From Darksidea phi (Eukaryota > Ascomycota > Dothideomycetes > Pleosporales > Lentitheciaceae), in assembly GCA_030770425.1 (NCBI GenBank), contig JASJFT010000012.1, positions 62,001 through 126,000 on the forward strand: a stretch of 64,000 nt of DNA. The letters run 5' to 3'. Below, piece after piece: positions 23,442 through 34,909 of this stretch. The notes below the pieces were generated by a model. The model worked only from the letters and a program-made list of their open reading frames with translations, was not told the DNA's origin and did no database searches. The first letter of the stretch is position 1. Every line of letters starts with the position of its first letter. A program made the position numbers and the translations under genes.

Positions 23442-24871
23442 GATGGATATGGAGGTTCGAGAAGAAGCAACGGAGGTGTGTGGTTGAGCTCGTGTTAGAA
23501 GGGAAAAGGTGAGGACTGGACCTTCGAAGCTCTACTTCGACTAAACTTCGCAACCTACCTCGTCCCATATGTGTTATCTATATCTCCATTTGCGTTCATA
23601 GCTCCTTCCACTTTAAGCGGACGAATATCTTTTATATCGTTGCCTTACCTTGTACACGGCCATTTGACCCTTTACAGCAATACATTATTATTCAAGACGG
23701 ACATTCACTATCCCTTCCAATCAATACGCCCGCTGCTCCGCGTTTATACACCGTCTTCGGGCGTAGCAGGGTATTGTTTATCGTATATTGGCTTGGCACC
23801 TACACTTGCCGGGGATTAAATGAAACGGCCAACTTCCCCACAATGTTTGTTTCGAAGCGAGCTCGGAGCATTGCCGCAAATGATTGCCGCCGGAGAATTT
23901 CCCTAGGAAGTGCTGCTTGCCGATAAAAGCCCGCAACTTGACATCGTGCGCTCGGGTACTAAACGCTCGGTGATAGAGGTGTTGGAAGCGGTGTACTTGT
24001 CTTTCGCGCGTTAGTCAAACACTTGTACGGTAGCAAAGTACGCTATGCGGGAATGCTACATCTTGAAAATATTGCTTTTCTCTAATGAAGTACGCGCTAT
24101 TACTCTCATATCTTGCAAGCCAAAGCTAATAGCCTAGCGTACAATGCAGCCCCGCAGGAGGGTCAGACGTTTTAAAGGTCCTGCTAGAACAGACATTTAA
24201 TTCTAAAGATATATTGGTAGTAAGCAGCAACGAAAAAAGGGTGATTGGGCAAAAGTCAATTACTGAAACCGCCGGCAGCCATGAGGCGGCGGATAGAGAC
24301 GATTCTGTGGCGCGAATCGGTCTTGCAGGAGATATACACAATTTCACACAGTGACCAAATTTGTGGTGGTATTTGCTATAAATCCCCAGCCTCCTTTGCT
24401 TAGCCTCGCACCTATAGATGGCCTTTCAGGAGCCGCAAGCTTATCGTCGACATATCCCCCAAAATCAGTCCGCCCGCTCCAGTACTCAGACTTTATCAAG
24501 AATACCGAAGAAGATATTTAGCGTCTCCGAAGGTCAAAGGATGTCAGAACAGATGGAGGCGGAGTTGCGTGGGATGTATGAGATGACGGGTGCTGCAATG
24601 GCCCTACAACTCAGCATGCTGCGACTCCATGGCTGTTCCGTACTAGTGGTTCATGCAAAGTCGAGGAGAACGATGCATTCACACTCCTAGTCTCTAGACA
24701 TATTGGATACGTAGGTACAAATACGTTGGGATTTGGACAAAGAACCATGAAGAAAACGAGCATAGGCTTTAGGGAATCTTGTTAACGCATCTCGATTACA
24801 TATTCGTCTAGAAACGTACATAAGATTCCAGAAGCGCAGGTGGACACGAAGGAAAGAACAAAGAGAGGCTC
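23442..24871. other. Intergenic with one uncertain ORF
   Basis: AT-rich in part. A plus-strand ORF at 24418-24690 has an ATG and begins MAFQEPQAYRRHIPQ, but shows no family motif. A second frame (24655-24780) reads on from it with a frame change, so it may be a broken gene. I do not call it. Confidence 0.4.
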
Positions 24872-24961
24872 TCATTCGCCGAAAATCCTACGGAGCAAGC
24901 CCTTCCTTTGGGCAGACTCATCTAGATTTCGGTGCGAAATATCATGACGAAATGAAGGCCA

Positions 24962-25610
24962 TCAGAAAGTCGAGTGAGGTTCCGTCAGAGGGTAGAGGAC
25001 ATCAAGGCCGAAGGTGGAGCATGCGATGTTGGAGAGAGTGCACCAGTACGGGCTAGGGATATCAACGACTGTGGTGGGTGCCGATGTGGCGGGGGAAGGT
25101 GGCAATGTAGGTGCTTCGGTTGATGTAAAACCTTCAGACAATGGCTGAGCTTCCTGCTGTTCGACGTTGGCGGTCGGCGCTGAACTCGTGGAATGTATTG
25201 GAGACTCGCTTCGCCTTGACGATACTATAGGAAGAAACTAGCCAAAGGACCGTTCGCAGTTCGCTTTAGGTTTGCGCACTCGTACATGTTTGCGTGATGA
25301 GTTCTTCAAGGCGAGACGAATCAGAGCGCCGGTATTGCTTGACGGTGACGACAAAGCATCCAATCGTGAAGACACATCCAGAGACCCCAATGATACTGGG
25401 TGGGAAAATAGTTAGAAGGGTCTGTTCGGAGGTGCCCGGGATTGGAGGACTCGTTGTGTTGTTTCTTGGAAGGCGTTTTTGGTGTGGGCCGTTAGGCTGT
25501 GCTTCGGGATGTACAGCGGGTGGGAGAGCCGACGCAGGTATGTAGGGAAGACACATGATTAGGTATGATAAGCTGGGGCTGGAGAAGGAAGAAGTATTCA
25601 AAGAGTTCAT
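24962..25610 (-). CDS. Single-pass membrane protein, hypothetical
   Basis: Two exons on the minus strand, 25610-25286 and 25224-24962, give 195 residues. Donor GTACGA and acceptor CCTATAG join ELITQT with LSSRRSESPIHS in phase. The N-terminal 60 residues are Pro/Ser-rich and probably extracellular. One membrane segment lies at about 65-90 (TLLTIFPPSIIGVSGCVFTI then GCFVVTV), followed by basic KQYRR. The tail is Ser/Thr/Pro-rich and ends DIPSPYWCTLSNIACSTFGL-DVLYPLTEPHSTF. An upstream exon carrying a signal peptide is possible. After the TGA the same frame stays open for 29 more codons, ending QRKGLLRRIFGE. No family recognised. Confidence 0.5.
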
Positions 25611-26125
25611 ACCTAGTAGTCAAAAGACGCAATAGATGCGAGTCGTAAATGCCAAACCTTTACAATGTGGGTGACTGGTAGTGACTCCAAAGCTGGGAAG
25701 ATATGTTACTGCCCGGGACGTGGTGGACGACTGACCTGTGAAAAGCTACAAAGAATGTGGCCACTGAAGCGTACTGGTCTAACCTTCGGTATGGGTGAAA
25801 GGGTAAAGATTTATGTAGGAGAGAAAGTAAGTCCATCAAGATATCGGCGCGACTGATATCCTTATCGTAAGTTTTTCTACGTTGCTATCGTGTTGAAATT
25901 GGTTTCAATTGAAGAGGTCGCCAGGCCCGACGGCGCGTAAGCTCCACCGTCAGGACCTTCTGCTTTTAAACTTCGGGTATCCGTTCTGTTTTGATCATAC
26001 TTACGATGTCCACACTTCATACACATCCGTTCATACCCGCCCTTTCCGAGATGATCCTAACTTTAGTATTAATAAGCTAACAAGTACCATTAATCGAGAC
26101 CCTGCTCGCGCTACGAGAACATTCT
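25611..26125. other. Intergenic, no supported gene
   Basis: Lies between the 3' end of the Pth11-like gene and the membrane protein gene. It could hold an upstream exon of the latter near 25730-25840 (reading MDLLSLLHKSLPFHPY on the minus strand), which I cannot confirm. Confidence 0.4.
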
Positions 26126-27373
26126 TTACACGCGAACGTCGGACCCCTCTGGGCTATTTCTATCCCTCACGCCACGACCCTCGACCTTGATGTTTATCTC
26201 ACTCCCCTTGAAGATCCGCAACCCGCCGGGTGCTAAGATTCTCCTCTGACTCCCACTGTCACTCCCGTCCTCTTCTCCTTTCCTCCCACCCTCTGTTTCG
26301 ATAATAACCCTGTACGAACTGTCTAGTTTAGGCCCATCGGATCTATTGTCGGTATTGATCGTGTGCATCCGGCGTCCCAAACTGGGCTCTCCGGACTTGG
26401 AAATGCCCGAGCTGTGGATGCCGAAAACACGCAGGAGAGGACGCATGGTTGCGAGGCAGCCGGCAATAATGCCAAAACAGCATTCGACATCACTCCAAAG
26501 AGCGACGGGTATTAAGGCTGGGTGGTAGGTCAGCCAGCGTCTCGACTAATGATACGGATTCCACGTACTATAGAGGTGGTCGCTTTCCTCTCGTTGACTG
26601 AGGGCATTCATTCGAGCAATGGTTGCTATCGAGGCGCTGCAGACTGGTCAGTCTACAGTATTGACTGATGGAGGAGACTTACAATACGCCGAGCGCAAGC
26701 ATGCCTGCAACATACATCTTTGCCTTGCGCGAGAGTTGGACATTCCATAACATAACCGCCGGAAGTAGGGCACAGGTCCAGTCCGTGATGATACACAAGA
26801 CACCGAAGATTCTGATCATACGTGCAAACTTTGAGTAGTCCGACGGTTCGCATCGTCCCTTACCGTTCCACACCGCAGAAACCGGTTGGCAGATTGTGCA
26901 GTAGACGATAATAGCAGCCATGGAGCCGGCGACAGAAATAACGATAAGGCCGTAGAGTATGCACCGATAGATTCTTTGAAGCGCAAAGCGTAGCAAGAGG
27001 ACGCATATAGAAGCTTTGATTGGCGCTGTAGCTGCAGTGTATACCATGAGGCCAACGAGATTCCACTTCATTGCTTGTTGTGAAGAATGTTTGTCGGGGA
27101 CACGCCATGCGTGCGTTCCGGCGCCGTAAGAGAGCGAGATGTATGTCGCAATGCACGACGCAATCTGAGTTGCCTAGAGATCTTTCAGTGATGGCATGCA
27201 TCTAGTTGGAGAAAACTGACCCATCCAAGGACCATGAGCCAGTCATCGGTTCCGATAGCCTTGATTGTGTACCGCGCCCATAATCTTAGGATTATGGCAA
27301 CCGTCGCAAGCGGGTGCAACACACTGATGACGACGAGTAAGGTAATGCCTTGTCCTGTTGGTTGTACGAACAT
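26126..27373 (-). CDS. Pth11-like rhodopsin-domain integral membrane protein
   Basis: This is the fungal rhodopsin-domain family that includes Pth11-related receptor-like proteins; many sense surface or host cues, but most members are uncharacterised. Exons on the minus strand: 27373-27221, 27173-26683, 26636-26569 and 26517-26126; 367 residues. Family landmarks are LRLWARYTIKAIGTDDWLMV, then NLVGLMVYTAATAPIKASIC, FALQRIYRC, YCTICQPVSAVWNGKGRCEP, ITDWTCALLPAVMLWNVQLS, GVF-ASIATIARM and ALWSDVECCFGIIAGCLATM-RPLLRVFG. Seven hydrophobic spans fit. The tail is charged and Gly/Arg-rich. There is no CFEM domain in the N-terminus. The third intron's acceptor (CTGCAG|C) was chosen because it alone restores the family text. 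Confidence 0.85.
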
Positions 27374-28848
27374 TGCGGTTAAAGATTTCTAGAAATTGCG
27401 GGGGAAGACACCGAAGCGGGGCGGAAAGATGGAAATCTAACGGGACGGTATAAGAGTGGGCGTTAGGATTGAGGATTGTGCTGCGGGCACGGTCGTAATC
27501 CTCTTGCTCGCTGCTGATCGACTTAGGTAGTACCAGAAGGAATGCCTTGGGACCCTGCATTGCTGTCTGACAAGCCAGGAATCAATTATCGATTCTGCAG
27601 GACATGGTAGTGGAATTTAGGTCAACAGGATTCGGGAATAATGACTGGAAATCAAGGTTATGCTTGTGCCGCAAAAGTGGCACGATGATGACAACCGGGA
27701 TAGGAGTTCTCTCGTGCGGCACCTCGCAGGCAACCTTGTCCCTTCCGCCGTGGAACTCCAGGGTGGTTCTCGAGATCATCGCTGATGGATGCTTCACATT
27801 TGGACTGCGTGGTCGCATTGCCGAAAGGCAAAGGGACGCAGTGGAACATACTCATGCCTCGACGGAAGAGGAGGGTACTGGATGAAGTCAAGGGGGCGTC
27901 GTCTTATCCTCCAGTAAGACTCGTCGTCTTACATCTGTGTTAGAACCGTCTCATGACCTCTATCTAGCCAATCCACTCATAGCGACCAGGGCGATAAATG
28001 TGATGAACAAAGGTTGCTGCATCGTTATGCACTGCGATTAGGTACGTCGAGCAACTTGTTGCTGGGACGCCGCATAGATGTGGATCCCACTAGCGAAAGT
28101 CTCCCGAAGGTCGGCAACCAATCATCAGCCAACCCTCAGCCCTCAATTCATTGCTCAACCCCGGTGCCCGGTGCCGTCAGTCCGAACCAGAAATAAATAA
28201 TCGCCCCGGCTCCGGCTTCGACCACTTATTACTCTACTGTGTTGACGAAGATGCTAGGCAGCAGGAAATTACGATGACGCAAGTTCGTCGCGATAGCGCT
28301 CTACGAGTCATGGCTTCGTCGAGCAAGACTTTCTGGGCAACATCGTAAGGTGGAAACTAGAAGGAAGAATGGACAGTACCAAATCCGAGGTTCTCGTGCG
28401 TAATTATGTGGAATTCCTAGTCAGACCCAACAAGCTGGTGTTTATCAATTTGGTGTAATTTTACAGGCCGGTTGAGGGACGGACATGGAGAGTTGCATGG
28501 GTTGAACGCTGTAGAAATGGCCCCTAAATATGCATTGAGAACCTGATGATCTCGTGGAACTGGCCAGGATCATCAAGGTCATAGACCCAGGGGATCTTGG
28601 TTCGTGTCAAACTCCTCATAGCTTGTTGCAACGGGGGGCGGTGGACTGGGGGCTTCTGAGCATCACCAACACGCGAACCAAAGTACTATTTGTTTATGTG
28701 CGTACCGATTTTTTGTATTTTCTGAGCTGAAAGTCAATTGAGCTGTCATTCCGCGACGATCGTTCAAGGGACCGGATGTAGGATTGTGCCCCTCTTTGAG
28801 ATACCAAATTAAGGAGGCCGTCGAGTTGTCTAGCTAGATCAGAGATGG
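27374..28848. other. Intergenic, no supported gene
   Basis: About 1.5 kb upstream of the Pth11-like gene and downstream of the cysteine-rich gene. Open frames overlap on both strands near 27582-27891 without motifs. No RNA gene seen. Confidence 0.5.
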
Positions 28849-29348
28849 CTAGATCTGGCAACACTTCACAGCAGTCGGCCCAGGGCATCGATTTCTGCAT
28901 CATCATCAGCTAACTCGCTATCGGAGTCGTGCTTCAATTATACTCACGATACAAAACGCCCACCCCATGAACTGCATCTGGCCTTTCCAGCATTCGTATT
29001 TGAGTTGATGCACCAGCCAGATACCCCAGTACAGGGGACATCGAGGCAGCATTTGTTGTTCGAATCTGACAGATGTTAGGGACTGATGGGCAATGCTCCA
29101 CAGAGTCAACAGGGGGAAAGCATACCACCAGAGCATCGGTCATCAACATAGAAGCTACCGGCATTGTTGCATGCAGTTGGAGACCCACAAGTGCCTCGGT
29201 ATGTCTGCATGAACTTGTTAGAAGAGTGAGCATCAAGTACTTGTGTAGCACGTACTACACCATCGTCCCAATAAGAACAGCTTTCGGCCAGGACACCATG
29301 TGGTAGTGCCAAAGCGCACGTGTATACGACAAGAGCGAATACTTTCAT
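28849..29348 (-). CDS. Small secreted cysteine-rich protein with two CPGP...CC-type modules
   Basis: Four exons on the minus strand: 29348-29256, 29204-29126, 29065-28948 and 28894-28849; 111 residues, phases consistent, donors GTACGT, GTATGC and GTGAGT. Signal peptide MKVFALVVYTCALALPHGVLA. The mature 90 residues hold 12 cysteines in two similar modules: YRGTCGSPTACNNAGSFYVD-DRCSGDSNNKCCLD and GWCINSNTNAGKARCSSWGG-RFVSNRCPGPTAVKCCQI. The pattern C-x(n)-G-x-C-P/S-G-x(4,5)-CC resembles the cysteine-rich module found at the N-terminus of some fungal secreted GH24/GH25-like lysozymes, here without any catalytic domain. The fourth exon was found because the GTGAGT donor and TGCAG acceptor yield the second RCPGPTAVKCC. 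It is a candidate effector, antimicrobial or adhesion peptide; function unknown. Confidence 0.78.
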
Positions 29349-31814
29349 GGCTTCTTTAATTGATCGATGTGGATTTGCTCGAAAAAGATGTTTGTAATGG
29401 GGCTGAGAGTGTGGACATACCTCATCCTTATATGCAAACGCATTTGTCGGTGGCTACACCAGGGCTAGAAAGAGTGTCTAGACCGCAGGCACCATATGAT
29501 TGAAACCGAAGAATGCGAAAGGGCGCAACAAAAGTCTATTCGTAGCACCAATGATTGCTCTCGTCCTAACACCAAGGTCTAGAACTGCAGGTTTGTACAA
29601 CGATCAAATATCGCTTGTCTACTTGGCTGTGAAACAGCTTCGTTCAATCGTAAGCGTCGAGAACATAGTATGAGGATGCCATATGGGCAAAGTAATATCG
29701 AACGATGCGCCACCCCCTCCCGCCAAGCTAAACGGTAAAGCCATCAGCTTCACCACCTGCTCATTTTGTGTAACTCTGGTACGTAATTAGTATTGAGTCA
29801 AAGGTAAGCAATATATTTTTTCTCGTGTTTTTCAGCTTTGATTACCGCCTGCTCTTGCCAGTACACCATCTCCTAGAGTATTAGGCGGTGTTTAAGGAAG
29901 GTCCTCCGCCACCTAGTGGGGCGCTGGCTGAGGAGATGGTTGGAAATAAAACGCTCCTAGACCACTCAGAACAATTAGATGACTGTAGCAGACGAATCTT
30001 GCACCATATTTTTCGTGTGAAAACTACTACTGTCTTCCGGTTCGTCGATAAACTTAAGGATACGATCTTCGACCACAAGACAGTATTGTAATAGAAAATG
30101 TTTTGTTCGGGAAAGTCAGGTGCCGTTTGAGAAGAGAATTTTTGGAATTGCTCATGCCCGCTCGCAGAATCTCAATCGCTAGAACGCCACCATCGAGTCG
30201 TTGCTAACGGACACAACACTTTGCCTACGATTATAGTCGGCATCGAGGCTGTGTAAATGGGGTCCATTTTTGGAGTCAGGGCTGTTTTGTTAGCGTTAGT
30301 CAACAGTCCAATGTTGGCCTAGAATTTTTCGTCTTGCATAGTACATGAGGAACTGTTCGAATAATTGATGGAATGACTTTCTTGTTCGCTTTCACCATCT
30401 GCCCGGCACGTAAGTACTCCCATTCCGGCTCCTTCAACCCCTTTGGGCTTATGGGTTCTTCTTACCCTAGGAATCTCCGAGTCGCCTTACTCAACCAAAA
30501 TTGGTTCACACCGTCTTGAATATGTTACACGCTACATAGTGGACGGAGGGGAGTTGCGTCTGCTAGCCGCCTATTCCGCAATCAGCAAGGCGAGATAGAA
30601 GGGTCCATTCCTTCGAAGAGTAGTCCAGCTTGCATGCAGCATACTTCTCGCATCTAGCCATCAAATACCCTCGCTAATAGCGGGCTCATCCGCCGCAACA
30701 GGGCGGCTATTAAATGCGTATATGTTTCCCACTATCGGTTGTCAGGACGTGAAGGATTAGCGCTTGCGCTAACAAGATCCACATGGTTTGAGCGAGCACT
30801 ACGCTTTCGTATTCGAGATGATGGCGAGCTAATGGTAACCATTTCTCTCGGAAGCATTGTATAGAGTTCAAAGGACCATGTCTTGAAAGCTGCTGGTGTT
30901 GTCGTAATTTCCCTCCCACTGATGTCGACGTGCAATGGTAAGAGGTTAGTGCATAGTGAACAGAAGGTTGCCGAGTTTGGCCGTTGGATATCATTGCAGG
31001 CTGTTCTACAGCTAATTGGCACGGAGGACACAGAACCCGTAGGGAATGCGAGAGTCTCATATGAGATCCAAGTCGTGGCGGGGGCTCAGTTGGGTGTTCT
31101 TGCGCGTTGAGTTCAGCTTTGTATTTGCTGTGGCCGTGGTTCTGATTTCTCTCCTTGCGTTTGTATGCAATGATAATAAGTTGACAAAAGCAAAGAATAG
31201 CGTAAAGATCTGTTCGAATAGAAGACGAGGCAGAGACTGTCACTTTGCGACGCTTGGCTTGTTGTTCCCGTGTGGTCCGTTTACGGTTGAGGTTTGCGCG
31301 CATCCCGGAGGCATCGCGATCGGCAGCTCACTCGGATGCTGCATCGAGCATTGAAGACGTTCACACTGTGATAGAGATTTAACGAGAAGAGTCGTGCACT
31401 TCGAGTCGATGCAGTGGGGACAGCATCTTGCGCGAACACGTCGCATTCTCCGACTCAGCTTCGGGGCTCTCATTCTACCGAGGCGGAACCCCAGGAACCC
31501 AGCGCATATCGTCATTCATGCACATCAACTCTCCACCTTTCTTCCTCGTTCCGATACTGCTAATACCGGCCGACCTTTCGCCGGAAAATTCTTTCTCACC
31601 CTTGACTCTGCGCAAGATGTACTTTTAACGCTTTTGAGGTGAGTTGATGCGCGCGTAGAATTTTCCGCGATACGTGAAGCTGACCATGGCATGTGAAAGG
31701 GCCTCGAGCCTACATCGGATTATAGGAATATAACTACAAGCTTCTGAGAGATAGTCGGCCACGCGGCGGACAAGAGCGATCGACCAACCGCGGGCTCGTG
31801 TTTCAACGGACAAG
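29349..31814. other. Sparse region, no supported gene
   Basis: About 2.5 kb. Minus-strand frames between 30710 and 31515 overlap and change frame repeatedly, so a broken gene is possible but no family is visible. A plus-strand ORF at 29888-30091 lacks motifs. Confidence 0.45.
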
Positions 31815-34163
31815 ATGGCAACACGGCGGTCAGGTCGGATTCTCAAGGGCTTGCTGTACACTACGGGCGCTGGTCTCGCCGGAGGAGTCGCGCTCTACAC
31901 GGCCTACCGTCCCCGCGACATCCCAGGCACCGAAGCCGCCGCTGTCCCTCCCCCGACGTACGGCGAAGGCGGTGTCTTCCGGCCCCCCAAGTTCCCGAAT
32001 GTAAAGTCGCGACAAGAGCAAATTGCCGACCTGAAGCGGAGCGCTGGTGTCCTGTCATCAACCGCACAGAAACTGAAGAACGGATTTAGGGGCTGGATTG
32101 GTGGTAGTGATACAACTAAAGTGGAGGGGAAGGACGGAGCAGAGGAAGACCCGTATGACCTGCTGATCATCGGGGGTGGAGCGACGGGGACGGGAATCGC
32201 GCTTGATGCTGTTACAAGAGGCTTGAAGGTTGCGCTAGTGGAGAGGGATGATTTCAGTAGCGGGACGAGTAGCAAGAGTACAAAGTTGGTGCATGGTGGT
32301 GTACGGTACCTGGAGAAGGCTGTTTGGAACTTGGACTACAACCAGTGAGGGAAGATTCGTCTCACTTTTGGAACACTGCTAACTGTGTCTGTAGGTACAA
32401 ATTGGTTGTCGAGGCCCTCCGCGAACGGCGCTACTTCTTAGACACAGCGCCCCATCTCTCGTCATGGCTCCCCATCATGATCCCGATCGGCAAGTGGTGG
32501 CAGGCTCCCTACTTCTGGGCTGGCACCAAGTTCTACGACTTCTTGGCTGGGGCAGAGAACATTGAGAGCTCGTACTTCTTAACAAAGAGTAAAGCCCTCG
32601 ATGCATTCCCTATGCTGAAGAAAGAAGGTCTCTTCGGCGCCCTAGTATACTACGGTGAGTATCACCTGTTCTTCTCAGAGATCTTTACTAAGATTGTAAG
32701 ATGGGGCGCACAACGATGCCCGCATGAATGTCTCTCTCGCTATGACCGCTGCGTTGTACGGCGCAACCGTCGTCTCGCACATGGAGGTCACCGGCCTCGA
32801 AAAAGACGCTTCGGGAAAACTGAACGGCGCACGCGTCAAGGATTGCATCGCCGAGCTCAATGGCAAGGACCCCGAAGAGTTCACAATCAAAGCGAAAGGT
32901 ATCATCAATGCCACCGGTCCCTTCACCGACTCGATCCGCAAACTGGACGACCCGCACACCGAGGAAATTGTAGCACCCAGCTCCGGTGTACATGTCATTC
33001 TGCCTGGATACTACAGTCCCGCGAACATGGGCTTGATCGATCCTTCGACGTCCGATGGCAGAGTCATTTTCTTCTTGCCGTGGCAGGGTAACACAATTGC
33101 GGGTACGACGGACACAGCCACTAGCGTGACTAAGGACCCTGTGGCTGGCGAGGATGAAATTGAATGGATTTTGAAAGAGATTCGTCGCTATCTGCAACCG
33201 GAGATTAATGTTCGCCGGGGCGATGTTCTCGCCGCATGGTCTGGTATTCGCCCCTTGGTCAGAGATCCCAAAGCTGGCAAGACGGAAGGTCTCGTCCGGA
33301 ATCACCTTATTACAACATCGCCATCAGGCCTCCTGACCTGCGCTGGCGGAAAATGGACTACCTACCGTGAAATGGCTGAGGAAACCGTGGATGAAGCGAT
33401 CAAAGAGTTCAGTCTTTCACCTAAACCTCTCGTCAACGCACCTCGCGTTAGTGGCACCGAAGTCGAAGATGAAGCCCCGCTCGATGGCACTTGTCAAACG
33501 CACCGAGTCCGTCTGGTCGGCGCACACGGCTACTCAAAGACGCTTTTCATCAACCTAATCCAACACTACGGTCTCGAAACGGAAGTCGCGAAATACCTCT
33601 GCACCGCATATGGAGACCGCGCCTGGACCGTTGCCGCACTCTCCGCTCCAACCGAGCACCGCTTCCCTGTTCGTGGCAATCGCATATCAACACTCTACCC
33701 CTTCGTCGACGGCGAGGTGCGGTACTGTGTAAGACACGAGTATGCGCAAACCGCTACGGACGTCATAGCTCGTCGAATGCGGTTAGCCTTTTTGAATGCG
33801 CAGGCAGCTCTTGAGGCACTTCCTGTCGTTATTGATCTCATGAGTGAGGAGTTGGGTTGGGACGGCAAGAGGAAGGAGAGGGAGTGGCGTGAGGCGGTGA
33901 AGTATCTGGGTAGTATGGGTTTGCCGAAGAATAAGTTGGCATTGACGAGGAAGGACGTGGAGAGCGGAAGGGTTGGTAAGTATGCGGATGAGGAGTATCA
34001 TCTGTATGCTAGGCACGGTAAGTTGCGATCCTGGAGAGATGTAGTGTGGGGATCTTCGACTGACAAATGAACAGATAAGCCTGATGAGACGCTGGAGTCG
34101 GATGCAAAGTATCCGCCTGGTCACAACCCTGTTATGGGCAGTGAGTCGGAGGTGAATAAGTAG
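31815..34163 (+). CDS. GUT2: Mitochondrial FAD-dependent glycerol-3-phosphate dehydrogenase
   Basis: Oxidises glycerol-3-phosphate to dihydroxyacetone phosphate at the outer face of the inner mitochondrial membrane, passing electrons to ubiquinone; used in glycerol catabolism and the NADH shuttle. Exons 31815-32344, 32395-32654, 32701-34017 and 34075-34163; 731 residues. The N-terminus ([20 protein letters not shown]) looks like a presequence plus membrane helix. The FAD site is [18 protein letters not shown] (about 115-131), then [70 protein letters not shown] and [20 protein letters not shown]. Intron 2 (46 bases) must end in AAG to give [12 protein letters not shown], a firm case of a non-YAG acceptor. 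The C-terminal region [16 protein letters not shown] is the usual fungal tail without a long EF-hand part. Confidence 0.95.
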
Positions 34164-34327
34164 ATTTGCTCGTGATGGAGGCTCTGCCACTGTTTTACTT
34201 CTTTGATCATATTCATTCAATCAAGCCATTTCAGGCTCCTAGCTCACATTCTTCTACGAGCCATCAGTCCGCCAATGCTGTATCTCATCGGAATATACCA
34301 ACGTGCTGTTAAGTATACTAGCCAGTG

Positions 34328-34909
34328 TCATTTCTTCCGTAAAAACTTGATGAACCTCTTTCCCAAACTCGCACCGTCTTCCTCCTGCGCGCCCTGCGCA
34401 TCTTGAATCGCAGCTGCGCTACCCTCAACATCATATCTACCACCTGCCACACCTTTTCTCCTCCGTTCATTCATCTCCGTATTACTAACCTTAGGCCACC
34501 ACTCCCTCCCATAAATCGCCTTTGCTTCGTCCTCCGTCCTATACCTCAAAATATCATAGTCACTATCCCGCGTCATCGCCGCGTCTCTCTCCCGCGTAGT
34601 CGCAGCATCAACAACATCCCGCACATTGACACCGAGGTCAAGGTACCGGGACCGCCATGTAGCGTTGAGGTATTCGAAGTGCGCCATGTAGACGGTTATT
34701 CTGTTCTTGGAGACGCCTTTGGTGATGAGGTAGTGTAGAGTTAGCGTGTCGATGCCTGCGACGGGTCCCATGACGAAGGAGTGTCCGGCCTCGATTGCTA
34801 AATCCAGGCGTGGTTTGTAGTGTGTTGTGAAGTAGGCGTCGTCTGCGTCGATGGGACCAGAAACGAATGCAACGCTGCAAGTGGTAGGTTGAGGTTCGCA
34901 TTCCGCCAT
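34328..34909 (-). CDS. Conserved hypothetical protein, SLOG/Rossmann-like
   Basis: Single exon, 193 residues; the start is the ATG of MAECEPQPTTCSVAFV. It has the pattern of a nucleotide-binding Rossmannoid: VAFVSGPIDADDAYFTTHY, then LAIEAGHSFVMGPVAGIDTL-TLHYLITKGV and ITVYMAHFEY. The GPVAGIDT stretch resembles the glycine-rich loop of SLOG (DprA/LOG) or nucleoside deoxyribosyltransferase-like folds, which is inference only. The C-terminal third is charged and ends KRFIKFLRKK. It converges with GUT2, with 164 bases between the stops. No function is assigned. Confidence 0.65.
   Translation of the reverse strand: MAECEPQPTTCSVAFVSGPIDADDAYFTTHYKPRLDLAIEAGHSFVMGPVAGIDTLTLHYLITKGVSKNRITVYMAHFEYLNATWRSRYLDLGVNVRDVVDAATTRERDAAMTRDSDYDILRYRTEDEAKAIYGREWWPKVSNTEMNERRRKGVAGGRYDVEGSAAAIQDAQGAQEEDGASLGKRFIKFLRKK

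Noticed and set aside
30710..31303. 197-codon minus-strand ORF
   Set aside because: No family motif; an overlapping frame at 30732-31031 looks at least as good, and neither has splice or start support.
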